Source: Candidatus Spyradosoma merdigallinarum
GTDB lineage: Bacteria > Verrucomicrobiota > Verrucomicrobiia > Opitutales > UBA953
Direction of reading: 5' to 3'
Assembly (NCBI GenBank): GCA_018713755.1
Contig: DVOG01000036.1
Location: forward strand, 1-13,185
Length of the DNA stretch: 13,185 nucleotides
Positions 6,311-13,033 of the stretch are shown here, piece after piece (positions within the stretch are counted from its first letter, which is position 1; each line of letters begins with the position of its first letter). The position numbers and the translations under genes are program-made. A model generated the notes under the pieces. The model saw nothing but the letters and a program-made list of their open reading frames with translations. It did no database searches and was not told the DNA's origin.

Positions 6311-6763
6311 TCATTCGCCCTCGGTCGTGCTGAACGTCACGTTCGAAATGTTCGCTTTCGCGAGCACGTCGAGCACGTTCATGATGCGGTCGTATTTCAC
6401 GGTTTCCTCCGCGGCGACGGTGACGATGACTTTCGTCTTCGCCTGCAGCGCGGTGTCGGCGACGTTGCGCATTTCGATGTAGAGGTCGTTCATCTTGACG
6501 TCGCCGGGCTGCCCGATCGGGTCGTCGTTCATCGAAACTTCGCCTTCGGCGGAAATGCCGATGATGACTTCGTCGGGCGGAAGCTCGTCGGAAGCGGCGG
6601 TCGCGACTTCCGCCGAGCCCGGGAGCGTCGTCTTGATTTCGTATTCGACCTTGATCGTTCCCGCCAAAACCATGAAGTAAAGGAGGATGACGAACACGAC
6701 GTCAAGCATCGGCGCGATCTGAAAGCCGAGATTCGGCGTTTCTTCCGGTTCAACTCTTTTCAT
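6311..6763 (-). CDS. exbD: ExbD/TolR-family biopolymer transport protein (second copy)
   Basis: A 150-residue ExbD/TolR subunit, the partner of ExbB/TolQ in an inner-membrane channel that turns proton flow into movement of a periplasmic or outer-membrane partner. A short cytoplasmic N-terminus leads to FQIAPMLDVVFVILLYFMV (14-32), one membrane helix bearing the family's proton-carrying Asp (Asp21). The periplasmic domain follows, with VIVTVAAEETVKYDRIMNVLD at 102-122 matching the conserved ExbD fold. It is the last gene of the operon, only 6 nt after the stop of the other exbD, so translational coupling is likely; it has no Shine-Dalgarno site. It differs enough from the first copy (LAGTIKVEY against SISTSQMLK after the helix) that the two probably have separate positions or roles. 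Confidence 0.92.
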   Translation of the reverse strand: MKRVEPEETPNLGFQIAPMLDVVFVILLYFMVLAGTIKVEYEIKTTLPGSAEVATAASDELPPDEVIIGISAEGEVSMNDDPIGQPGDVKMNDLYIEMRNVADTALQAKTKVIVTVAAEETVKYDRIMNVLDVLAKANISNVTFSTTEGE

Positions 6764-6769
6764 AGCGGT

Positions 6770-7240
6770 TTATTCGTCGTCTTTGTTCATCCCGGTGAAC
6801 GCGATGTTGTCCATGCCGGCGTCGGCGGCGAGCATCAGAATCTGGCTGATGTATTTCGCCGGAATTTCGCGGTCGGCGCGGACGAGGAAGCGCACTTCCG
6901 GGTCGATTTCTTTCGTGAAAGGATTCGTCGCGCGGGAGATGATGTTCTCCACCGCCGCTTCGCGTCCTTGTTCCGTGATGTCGATGGGCGTGTCGTCGAG
7001 CTTGACGATGGGCGCGCCGAGCGTCTTGTCCCAGCCGACGTTGATCAGCACCGCCTTCGCCTTAGTTTTCGGATCCGGCGGCTCGCCGTTCGACGCGACC
7101 GGCAACGTGATGCTGTTGTCGATTTTGAGCATCTGCGACGTCGAAATGCTCATGAAGAAGATGAGCAGAACGAAGAGCACGTCGAGCATCGGCGCAATCT
7201 GAAATTCCGGTTCTCCGTTGCCGCCTCCGCTGCTTGCCAT
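6770..7240 (-). CDS. exbD: ExbD/TolR-family biopolymer transport protein (first copy)
   Basis: A 156-residue ExbD/TolR subunit. After a Gly-rich N-terminus, FQIAPMLDVLFVLLIFFM (13-30) forms the single membrane helix with the conserved Asp20. The periplasmic part ends with VRFLVRADREIPAKYISQIL and a following helix, as expected for the family. AAGGGA seven nt upstream (complement of 7248-7253) is one of the two clear Shine-Dalgarno sites in the window and confirms the ATG at 7240. The spacer to the upstream exbB is 51 nt and contains one CGGGAAC motif; the spacer to the next exbD is 6 nt. Strong translation here relative to exbB would suit a channel with more ExbD than a single copy supplies, but that is speculation. 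Confidence 0.93.
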   Translation of the reverse strand: MASSGGGNGEPEFQIAPMLDVLFVLLIFFMSISTSQMLKIDNSITLPVASNGEPPDPKTKAKAVLINVGWDKTLGAPIVKLDDTPIDITEQGREAAVENIISRATNPFTKEIDPEVRFLVRADREIPAKYISQILMLAADAGMDNIAFTGMNKDDE

Positions 7241-7291
7241 AGGTCAGTCCCTTTCGTTTTCAGAAGGTTGGCGATTGCCGCGGGAACGCGC

Positions 7292-8152
7292 TCAGGCCTG
7301 CTGTTCCGCGGGCTGTTCGGCGGGAGCCGCCTCTTCGTCCGCGACCCAGTTCGGCATGCCGGCGTAAATTTCTTCGTCGCCGATCTGGTAGCCTTCGAAC
7401 TTTTCGTAGGGCATTTTGCGGAAGAGCCCGGTGATGACTTCCTGCAGATCGTGGATGACGGTCGCGATGCGGTTGCGGAGCATGTAGAAGAAGAAGAACG
7501 CGGGAATGGAGACCGCGATGCCGGACGCCGTAGCGACGAGCACCTCGCCGATGTGCGCCGCGAGTTCGCCCGCGCCGCCGCCGCCGACGCCTTCTTTGCC
7601 GAGAGCGCCGAACGCGCCCTTCATCCCGGTGACGGTACCGAGCAGACCGATCATAGGACCGCAGACGCCGATGACGGAGAGGTAGGAAATGCGCGCGTCG
7701 AAGCCGGCTTTGATGCGGGAAATTTCCGAGAAGATAGCTTCTTCCGTCATGTTCTTTCCGTCGGGAAGGAAGACGACGCCCATGCGGACGACGTCCGTGA
7801 ACGTGGACGGGTTCGCCTTGCAGTATTCATAGGCGCCGCGGTAGTCGCCGTTTTGGAAAAGCGTGCGGATCTGGTCGACGTGCGCCGGCGGGAACATGCG
7901 CTTGATCATCGAACGCATGAAGCAGTCCACCGTCAGCCAAACAAGCGCGATGGACGCGGCGAGCAGGAACCACATGACCCAGCCGCCCTGCTTGAGCGTA
8001 TCGAGGAAGCTGTCTTCGGAGACCGTTTCCGCGGCGGTTTCGGCGGCGGCTTCGGCGGCTTCCTGCGCGTACAGGAACGTCGGGGCGAGAACCGCGCCGA
8101 TGACGAGCATCGGCAGGAGGGAATGAGCGAGTTTGCGCAATTTCATATTCAT
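7292..8152 (-). CDS. exbB: ExbB/TolQ/MotA-family proton channel protein with a signal peptide
   Basis: A 286-residue channel subunit. Residues 1-29 look like a cleavable signal sequence (hydrophobic core, then LYAQ), a feature of many ExbB proteins outside the enterobacteria. Membrane helices lie at about 57-75, 155-177 and 201-224. The signature GPMIGLLGTVTGM at 165-177 and the polar helix LVATASGIAVSIPAFFFF at 205-222 are diagnostic of the ExbB/TolQ core. A glycine run at 189-193 sits between helices 2 and 3. The C-terminus is acidic and Ala/Pro-rich. The start is either Met1 or Met3; neither has a Shine-Dalgarno site. It lies 89 nt after the smaller TPR gene, in an AT-rich spacer that might hold a promoter, though none is clear. 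A flagellar MotA is ruled out by the signature and the ExbD neighbours. Confidence 0.94.
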   Translation of the reverse strand: MNMKLRKLAHSLLPMLVIGAVLAPTFLYAQEAAEAAAETAAETVSEDSFLDTLKQGGWVMWFLLAASIALVWLTVDCFMRSMIKRMFPPAHVDQIRTLFQNGDYRGAYEYCKANPSTFTDVVRMGVVFLPDGKNMTEEAIFSEISRIKAGFDARISYLSVIGVCGPMIGLLGTVTGMKGAFGALGKEGVGGGGAGELAAHIGEVLVATASGIAVSIPAFFFFYMLRNRIATVIHDLQEVITGLFRKMPYEKFEGYQIGDEEIYAGMPNWVADEEAAPAEQPAEQQA

Positions 8153-8241
8153 AAGCGTTGTTGAAATGAAGGTTCGGGGGGTTAGCTGTTTTGTTCGTTG
8201 ACGTGTAAGTAAAAAGCAATTTTGCCGAAAACGCGAATATT

Positions 8242-9474
8242 TTATTCTTCGTCGGCGTCGTCGATTTCGAAATCGTCTTCCTCTTCGATGATGAGGTCGC
8301 CGTCTTCGTCGATGAAGAGCTCGTCGTCGCCGGAAGAGGCGTCCGCGTCGTCGCCGTCGGCGTTCGCCGAGGACGAGATGGAAGCGGCGACGAGGGCGCG
8401 CTTCTGGTCGTCTTCAAGCGAATCGCGCTTGGCGAGAATGGCGTCCTGCTTGTCTTTCGGCAAAAGCTCGAGCGCCTGCTTCGCCTCGACCGTCATCGGG
8501 TACTCGTTGACGACTTCCATGATGTAGCTTTCGGCGTGTTCGGCGAGCTTCTGGGCCTTCTTGTCGGGGCTGTCCAGCTTGAGGAAGCAGCGGGCGACTT
8601 CCAGCTTCGCGGCGGGAACGAACTCCGCCTGGTTCCCGTAAAAGACGGGAACGCGCAGGAACGTGTAAAGCGCCGGCTCGTATTCGCCGAGGTTGAATTC
8701 CGCGCGCCCTTTCAGCATGGTCAGCTGCGCGAGCGTTTCCGCGTCGTCTTCTTCCTTGATCATCGCCGAAGCGTCGTTGAGCACGCGCTTGAAATCGCCT
8801 TTGCGCAGCTGCTGACGAAGCCGGACGATTTTGATGCGCTGCGGGAGCCCTTCGATTTTGTCCGTTCCCGGCGCGGCTTCGATTTCCCGAATGAACGAGT
8901 CGAGAATCGCGTCGTTTTCCTGCTGGTCGAGCGCGTCGAGCTTGATGACGGCGGCCTCGAGCCAAAGCGATCCTTCGACGGACTTCAAGTCCTTGAAAAA
9001 CTGGAGAAACCGCTCGGAAACGGCGAGCGCCGTCGCGGGATCGCCCTGCGCGAGCGCGTTCCGCGCGTCGGTGAGCTGCGTTTCGTTCTTCCATTCGATT
9101 TTGACGAGATCCTTGAGAGGAAACTCGTCGACGAGCTCCAGCCCGGTCCTCGCGTCGAAAACGCGCTTGGAGACGACGACGCCGCGCGGCGTATCCGTCA
9201 AATCCGCCCACAGCAGAATTTTCTGCGGCTTTTCCGCGTCGGGCGCGAGCAGTTTTTCGGGATAATTGACGAACCAGCCGTTCGGATCCGCGCCGCGGAA
9301 ATAGAACTTCACGACCGGCGTCTTTTTCTTCTTGGTCTTTTTCCCCTTCAGCGCGTCCGCCGCCGCGGAAGTGACCGATTTCTTCTCCGCGGGAGCGGTC
9401 TGCGGGAACGCGACGACGGCGGGAACGGCGGCGAACGCCGCGACGGCGAGCAGGTGTAAAATTTTCTTTTTCAT
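8242..9474 (-). CDS. exported TPR-like protein with a strongly acidic C-terminal tail
   Basis: A 410-residue protein with an export signal at 1-25 (MKKK, hydrophobic core, then VAFPQ) and a Lys-rich patch KKTKKKK at 45-51. Residues 54-130 hold a small domain of beta character (VVKFYFRGADPNGW, ILLWADL, RGVVVSKRVFDARTG). From about 130 to 340 it is helical and TPR-like, with units such as LAQGDPATALAVSERFLQFF and GRAEFNLGEYEPALYTFLRV. The last 40 residues are mostly Asp and Glu. I do not recognise a specific family. The start at 9474 is chosen because the signal sequence begins there; the frame stays open to 9801, but that part lies inside the upstream gene. It sits between the large TPR gene (38-nt gap) and exbB, so a periplasmic role with the channel is inferred. 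Confidence 0.82.
   Translation of the reverse strand: MKKKILHLLAVAAFAAVPAVVAFPQTAPAEKKSVTSAAADALKGKKTKKKKTPVVKFYFRGADPNGWFVNYPEKLLAPDAEKPQKILLWADLTDTPRGVVVSKRVFDARTGLELVDEFPLKDLVKIEWKNETQLTDARNALAQGDPATALAVSERFLQFFKDLKSVEGSLWLEAAVIKLDALDQQENDAILDSFIREIEAAPGTDKIEGLPQRIKIVRLRQQLRKGDFKRVLNDASAMIKEEDDAETLAQLTMLKGRAEFNLGEYEPALYTFLRVPVFYGNQAEFVPAAKLEVARCFLKLDSPDKKAQKLAEHAESYIMEVVNEYPMTVEAKQALELLPKDKQDAILAKRDSLEDDQKRALVAASISSSANADGDDADASSGDDELFIDEDGDLIIEEEDDFEIDDADEE
8632..8652. repeat. inverted pair of the CGGGAAC motif inside a gene
   Basis: GTTCCCGT (8632-8639) and ACGGGAAC (8645-8652) form an 8-bp stem with a 5-nt loop. On the minus strand the pair spells codons for VPVFYGN (residues 275-281 of the smaller TPR protein), so the dyad sits within sequence that is also under coding constraint. 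Confidence 0.6.
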
Positions 9475-9512
9475 GATGATTTCGGAAAACGGAAGTTTTT
9501 GCGTTGGCGGTG

Positions 9513-12500
9513 TCAGAGCGTCTGAAGCATTTTCGCGGCTTCTTTCGCTTCCGGCGTATTTCTGAAGCGGCCGGACGCATCCGTCATCTGCAGAAAGAGC
9601 GTCTTCGCTTCTTCCGGCTGTCCGAGGCGGTCGCGGAGAATGATGCCGGTGCGCAGCATCGCTTTCGCCGCGAATTCCGGATATTTTTTCCACGTCAGAT
9701 AGCAGATGCGGTAATCGCCGACGGCGGCTTCGAACTGCCTGTTCTTCTCTTTGATTTGACCGAGGTAATAGAGCGCGGCGGCGGTGGGACGCCCGCGCCA
9801 TTCCTTGATGCCCTTGATGTAGTTCAGCTCTTCCGCCGCTTTTTCGAGGCGGTCGGCGATGTTGAGCGAGGAAGCGTCCTCGTCGGACATTTCAATCAGC
9901 GCCTGCGCGCGGCCGAGGCGCAAATCGGGCTCGAGCATGTAGGCGATGTTCCCGTCCACGCCTTCGTTGAAGATTTCGAAGGCGCCCTTGTAGTCCTTGC
10001 GGTTGAGCAGGATTTTTCCCTGCCCGGCGAAGGCGAACTCCGCGGTTTCGGAACCCTTGTAGAAATCCAGCACGTAGCGGAAATATTCCTCCGCGCGTTT
10101 TTCGTTCCCGGTGTCCAGCAGGAAGGTGCCGACCATCGAGAGAATCGCGGGACTGAGCTCGTTCGGCTCGAAGCTGTTCGCGATGAGGCGGTTGATGCGG
10201 TCGCGCTCGTCGCAGTAGCGTTTGTAGTCGGCGCTGCGGGGCGTGGCGAGGGCGTCGTAGATGAGCGTCTTGGCGTAGTTCCCGCGGGCGCGCGCGATGA
10301 GCGAAGCCTTCGACTCGTCCTTCAGGTTCAGCAGGGCGAGCATGTCGTCAATCGCTTTTTCCGCCGTGTATTCGTTCGGATCCCGCGGCGGCGGGAGCTC
10401 GCCTTCTTTGAGCGCGCGATGGAACTTCACGTTGGACGCGAAGCGCTGCGCGAGCTCGGTGATGAGGGTTTCCACGCCGTCCTGACGCGGATTGTCGATG
10501 TTCTTCAGAATGGCCTCCGCCATCATCTTGCGCGTTTCTTCCTGCGCGGCGTCGATGTGCTTCTGCCGTTCTTCGCGCGGCATTTTCGACGCTTCGGAAC
10601 GCGCCTTGCGCACGGTGAAATCGATTTTCTTGAAAAGATAGTTCAGCGCTTCGGGCGCGTTCGTATCCCAGTTGTAAAGCGTGTCGTAAAGATCCAGAAG
10701 CCGCGCGTAGCCGTTTTCGAGCTGCGGGAGCTGCTTGTCCAGCTCCGTCAGCGAGAAATAAAGCACGTCGGGATTGTTGCGCGCCGTTTTCGCCGCGAGG
10801 ATGTACGCGTCAATGCTCGCGTCCATGAACTTCTGCTTCTTCTTCAGGTCGCTTTTCGTGAACTTCACGATTTTCTTTTTGCCGATGCCCTGACGGACGT
10901 CGCTGCCCTGCACGCTCTCGGCAAGCGTCTTGTTCGCGTCGCCGAGCAGCGTGTAGACTTCCGAGAGCTGATACTCGACGGAATTGACGATGTTCGGCGG
11001 CACGTCCGGGCGAAGCTGCGGGAGCGCCTGCGTGTTGTAGAGCGACGTTTCGTCCACGCTGAAATAGTCGCGGATCCAGTCCGTGCAGCGGCGGACGACG
11101 TCCTGCGTCTGCGGCGGGCGCAGCCCGTTCTGCACGACGGCGAGGCGGTACTTCGCGTCCGGGATGAAGCTCCCGTCCGGGAACTCGTCGATGTATTTGT
11201 CGAAGGCTTCCTTCGTTTCCGGCAGCATCGTCGAGTAGAAGAAAAGCAGCGCGCGGCGATAGACCATTTCTTCGATGACGGGCTTGAAGTCCGGATTGCC
11301 CTTGTATTTTTTGATGAAATTCTCGATGAGGGCGAGCGTCTTCTGCGATTCCTGCGAAAGCTTCGGCTTGTAGCCCGGTTTCCCCATGCCCTTGATGTAG
11401 ACTTTTTCGTCTTCCGTGAGAATGCCCCACGGGCAGCGGGCGAAGCTGGCGGAAATGACGGACCAGTCGATTTGGCACTCGACGTCCACGGGCAATTTCC
11501 CGACTTTTCCCTTGACCCATTCGAGCTGCGCAATGGCGTCCCTGTAGTCGCCCTTGTCGAAGGAAATCTGCCCCAGCAGCAGCGCGACGCGCCCGAGCTC
11601 GTCGCCCTTTTCCTTGTCGTCCTTGTATTTTTCGAGAAACGCCTTGCATTCCTGCTGCGCCTCGTCGTCGCGCCCCATCGCCCGCAGCGTCAGGATGTAA
11701 TAATACGTGGCGGTGCTGAGCATCTCGAAATCCTTGTGGTTGTCAAGGATGTCGCGGAAGGCGACGTAGCCTTCCCACGCCCGATCCAGCGAAAGCAGGC
11801 AGGCGCCGATGCGGAAGGAAATCAGCGCGTCGAAATCTTTGTTTTCGTCGAAAGCCGTCTTGTAGTCCTCGAGCTCGGCGAGCCTTTCCTCCGCCTTGTC
11901 GATTTTTTCCTGATCGCTTTCGCTGGGCGTTTCCCCGCCGTTTTTCTTGGCGGCCTCGACGGCGGCCTTGGCGGACTCGAGCGCGGGGCCGAAGCATTCC
12001 ACGAGCTGCTCTTTGCGCATGATGCCCTGGTAAATCTGAAGCGCCTGCCGGAAAAGCTCTTCCTGCTTGGCGAGCTCCGTCTCGTCCGCGATTTCGGGAT
12101 CGATTTCCTGCGCCTGCCCGAAGTAGTCGTCGCCGACTTCCAAATTCTGCATGTTCGCGCGGATTTGGCTCGCGGGATCGAGCGCGCCGCCCTTCCCGGA
12201 AAGATAGCCTTCGACTTTCGCCTTCAGCGCGTTCGCCTCTTTGCGGCGTCCGAGGCTGTAGTAAAGGCTGATCAGCTTCTGGCGCGCCGCGATCATTTCA
12301 GGAATCCAAATGTCGTTGTTGGTCAGCGCGAAAAGATTCTGCGCGGCGACGGTCAGCGCGTATTTCTCATTGCTCTCGACGCCTTCCGGCGGCGGCGTTC
12401 CCGCCTTGTCCTTCGCCTCGCCTTCCTTCTGCAGCAAATCCGCGCGGGAAATCGACGCCTTCAGCCGCAGCGCCTGAGAAGGATTCTGCTTCAGGATGCT

Positions 12501-12950
12501 GTCGATCATCTGGCGCGCCGCTTCCCAGTTCTCCTGCTGAATGTAGCAGGTGACCAAAGAAAGCCGCACGTCCATGATCTGCGGATCTTTCGGATACTTT
12601 TCGATGAAATCCGCCAGCGCGCGCTCCGCTTCCGGCCATTTTTTCTGCGCGAGAATGCAGGCGGCGATCTGGTAATCGATGAGCGAGGTCATGCCCTGCT
12701 CCTGGAGAAAGTTCTTGTATTCTCCGTTTTTCAGCTTCGTGAAAGCGTCGATCGCTTCCGCGTACTTCTTTTCGTTGGCGAGCTTGAACGCCGCTTCCGC
12801 CGCGATTTCAAGCCGGGACTTTTGCGCCGCGGGCTTTTTCGCCGGAGCGGCTTGCGCGAACGCCGACGGCGACGCGGCAGGAGAGAGCGCGACCAGAACG
12901 GCGGCGAACGCCGCGGCCGCCAACGCATACGAACGGGAACTTTTAAGCAT
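9513..12950 (-). CDS. large exported TPR-repeat protein, first gene of the ExbB/ExbD operon
   Basis: A 1145-residue protein with a signal peptide of about 32 residues (cleavage likely after SAFA). The rest is almost entirely helical repeats of TPR or YbgF/BamD-like type, a scaffold for protein binding. Clear repeat pairs occur near 48-75, 90-155 (IAACILAQKKWPEAERALADF and LVTCYIQQENWEAARQMIDSI), in the middle (LRAMGRDDEAQQECKAFLEKY, LLLGQISFDKGDYRDAIAQLE) and near the C-terminus (GKILLNRKDYKGAFEIFNEG, ALYYLGQIKEKNRQFEAAVGDY, GIILRDRLGQPEEAKTLFLQM). No enzymatic motif is seen. It opens the minus-strand operon and ends 38 nt before the smaller TPR gene, with no terminator between. A periplasmic coupling or scaffold role for the channel is inferred from context. 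No Shine-Dalgarno site precedes the ATG. Confidence 0.88.
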   Translation of the reverse strand: MLKSSRSYALAAAAFAAVLVALSPAASPSAFAQAAPAKKPAAQKSRLEIAAEAAFKLANEKKYAEAIDAFTKLKNGEYKNFLQEQGMTSLIDYQIAACILAQKKWPEAERALADFIEKYPKDPQIMDVRLSLVTCYIQQENWEAARQMIDSILKQNPSQALRLKASISRADLLQKEGEAKDKAGTPPPEGVESNEKYALTVAAQNLFALTNNDIWIPEMIAARQKLISLYYSLGRRKEANALKAKVEGYLSGKGGALDPASQIRANMQNLEVGDDYFGQAQEIDPEIADETELAKQEELFRQALQIYQGIMRKEQLVECFGPALESAKAAVEAAKKNGGETPSESDQEKIDKAEERLAELEDYKTAFDENKDFDALISFRIGACLLSLDRAWEGYVAFRDILDNHKDFEMLSTATYYYILTLRAMGRDDEAQQECKAFLEKYKDDKEKGDELGRVALLLGQISFDKGDYRDAIAQLEWVKGKVGKLPVDVECQIDWSVISASFARCPWGILTEDEKVYIKGMGKPGYKPKLSQESQKTLALIENFIKKYKGNPDFKPVIEEMVYRRALLFFYSTMLPETKEAFDKYIDEFPDGSFIPDAKYRLAVVQNGLRPPQTQDVVRRCTDWIRDYFSVDETSLYNTQALPQLRPDVPPNIVNSVEYQLSEVYTLLGDANKTLAESVQGSDVRQGIGKKKIVKFTKSDLKKKQKFMDASIDAYILAAKTARNNPDVLYFSLTELDKQLPQLENGYARLLDLYDTLYNWDTNAPEALNYLFKKIDFTVRKARSEASKMPREERQKHIDAAQEETRKMMAEAILKNIDNPRQDGVETLITELAQRFASNVKFHRALKEGELPPPRDPNEYTAEKAIDDMLALLNLKDESKASLIARARGNYAKTLIYDALATPRSADYKRYCDERDRINRLIANSFEPNELSPAILSMVGTFLLDTGNEKRAEEYFRYVLDFYKGSETAEFAFAGQGKILLNRKDYKGAFEIFNEGVDGNIAYMLEPDLRLGRAQALIEMSDEDASSLNIADRLEKAAEELNYIKGIKEWRGRPTAAALYYLGQIKEKNRQFEAAVGDYRICYLTWKKYPEFAAKAMLRTGIILRDRLGQPEEAKTLFLQMTDASGRFRNTPEAKEAAKMLQTL

Positions 12951-12989
12951 GTCGAAAATTCAAAAAAGGGGGAAGAAGATGGGTTCGCG

Positions 12990-13026
12990 CGTTCCCGAAA
13001 ATCGCAGGGGAGAAATTTCGGGAACG
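12990..13026. promoter_or_regulatory. dyad in the spacer between divergent genes
   Basis: CGTTCCCGAAA (12990-13000) and TTTCGGGAACG (13016-13026) form perfect 11-bp arms around 15 nt. The dyad lies in the 83-nt gap between the start of the TPR/ExbB/ExbD operon (12950) and the probable divergent start at 13034. It could be an operator, a leader hairpin or simply paired copies of the dispersed motif. Confidence 0.45.
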
Positions 13027-13033
13027 TTGCCTT

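Noticed and set aside
6968..8164. Long plus-strand open frame (398 codons) opposite exbB and exbD
   Set aside because: It crosses two genes and their spacer on the other strand, both with clear family signatures. It is a shadow of GC-rich codon use.
8536..9459. Plus-strand open frame (307 codons) opposite the smaller TPR gene
   Set aside because: It shows antisense-shadow composition, and the minus-strand gene has a signal peptide and sits in operon context.
9475..9801. Upstream extension of the smaller TPR gene
   Set aside because: The extra codons overlap the 3' end of the large TPR gene in another frame, and the clear signal peptide begins at 9474.
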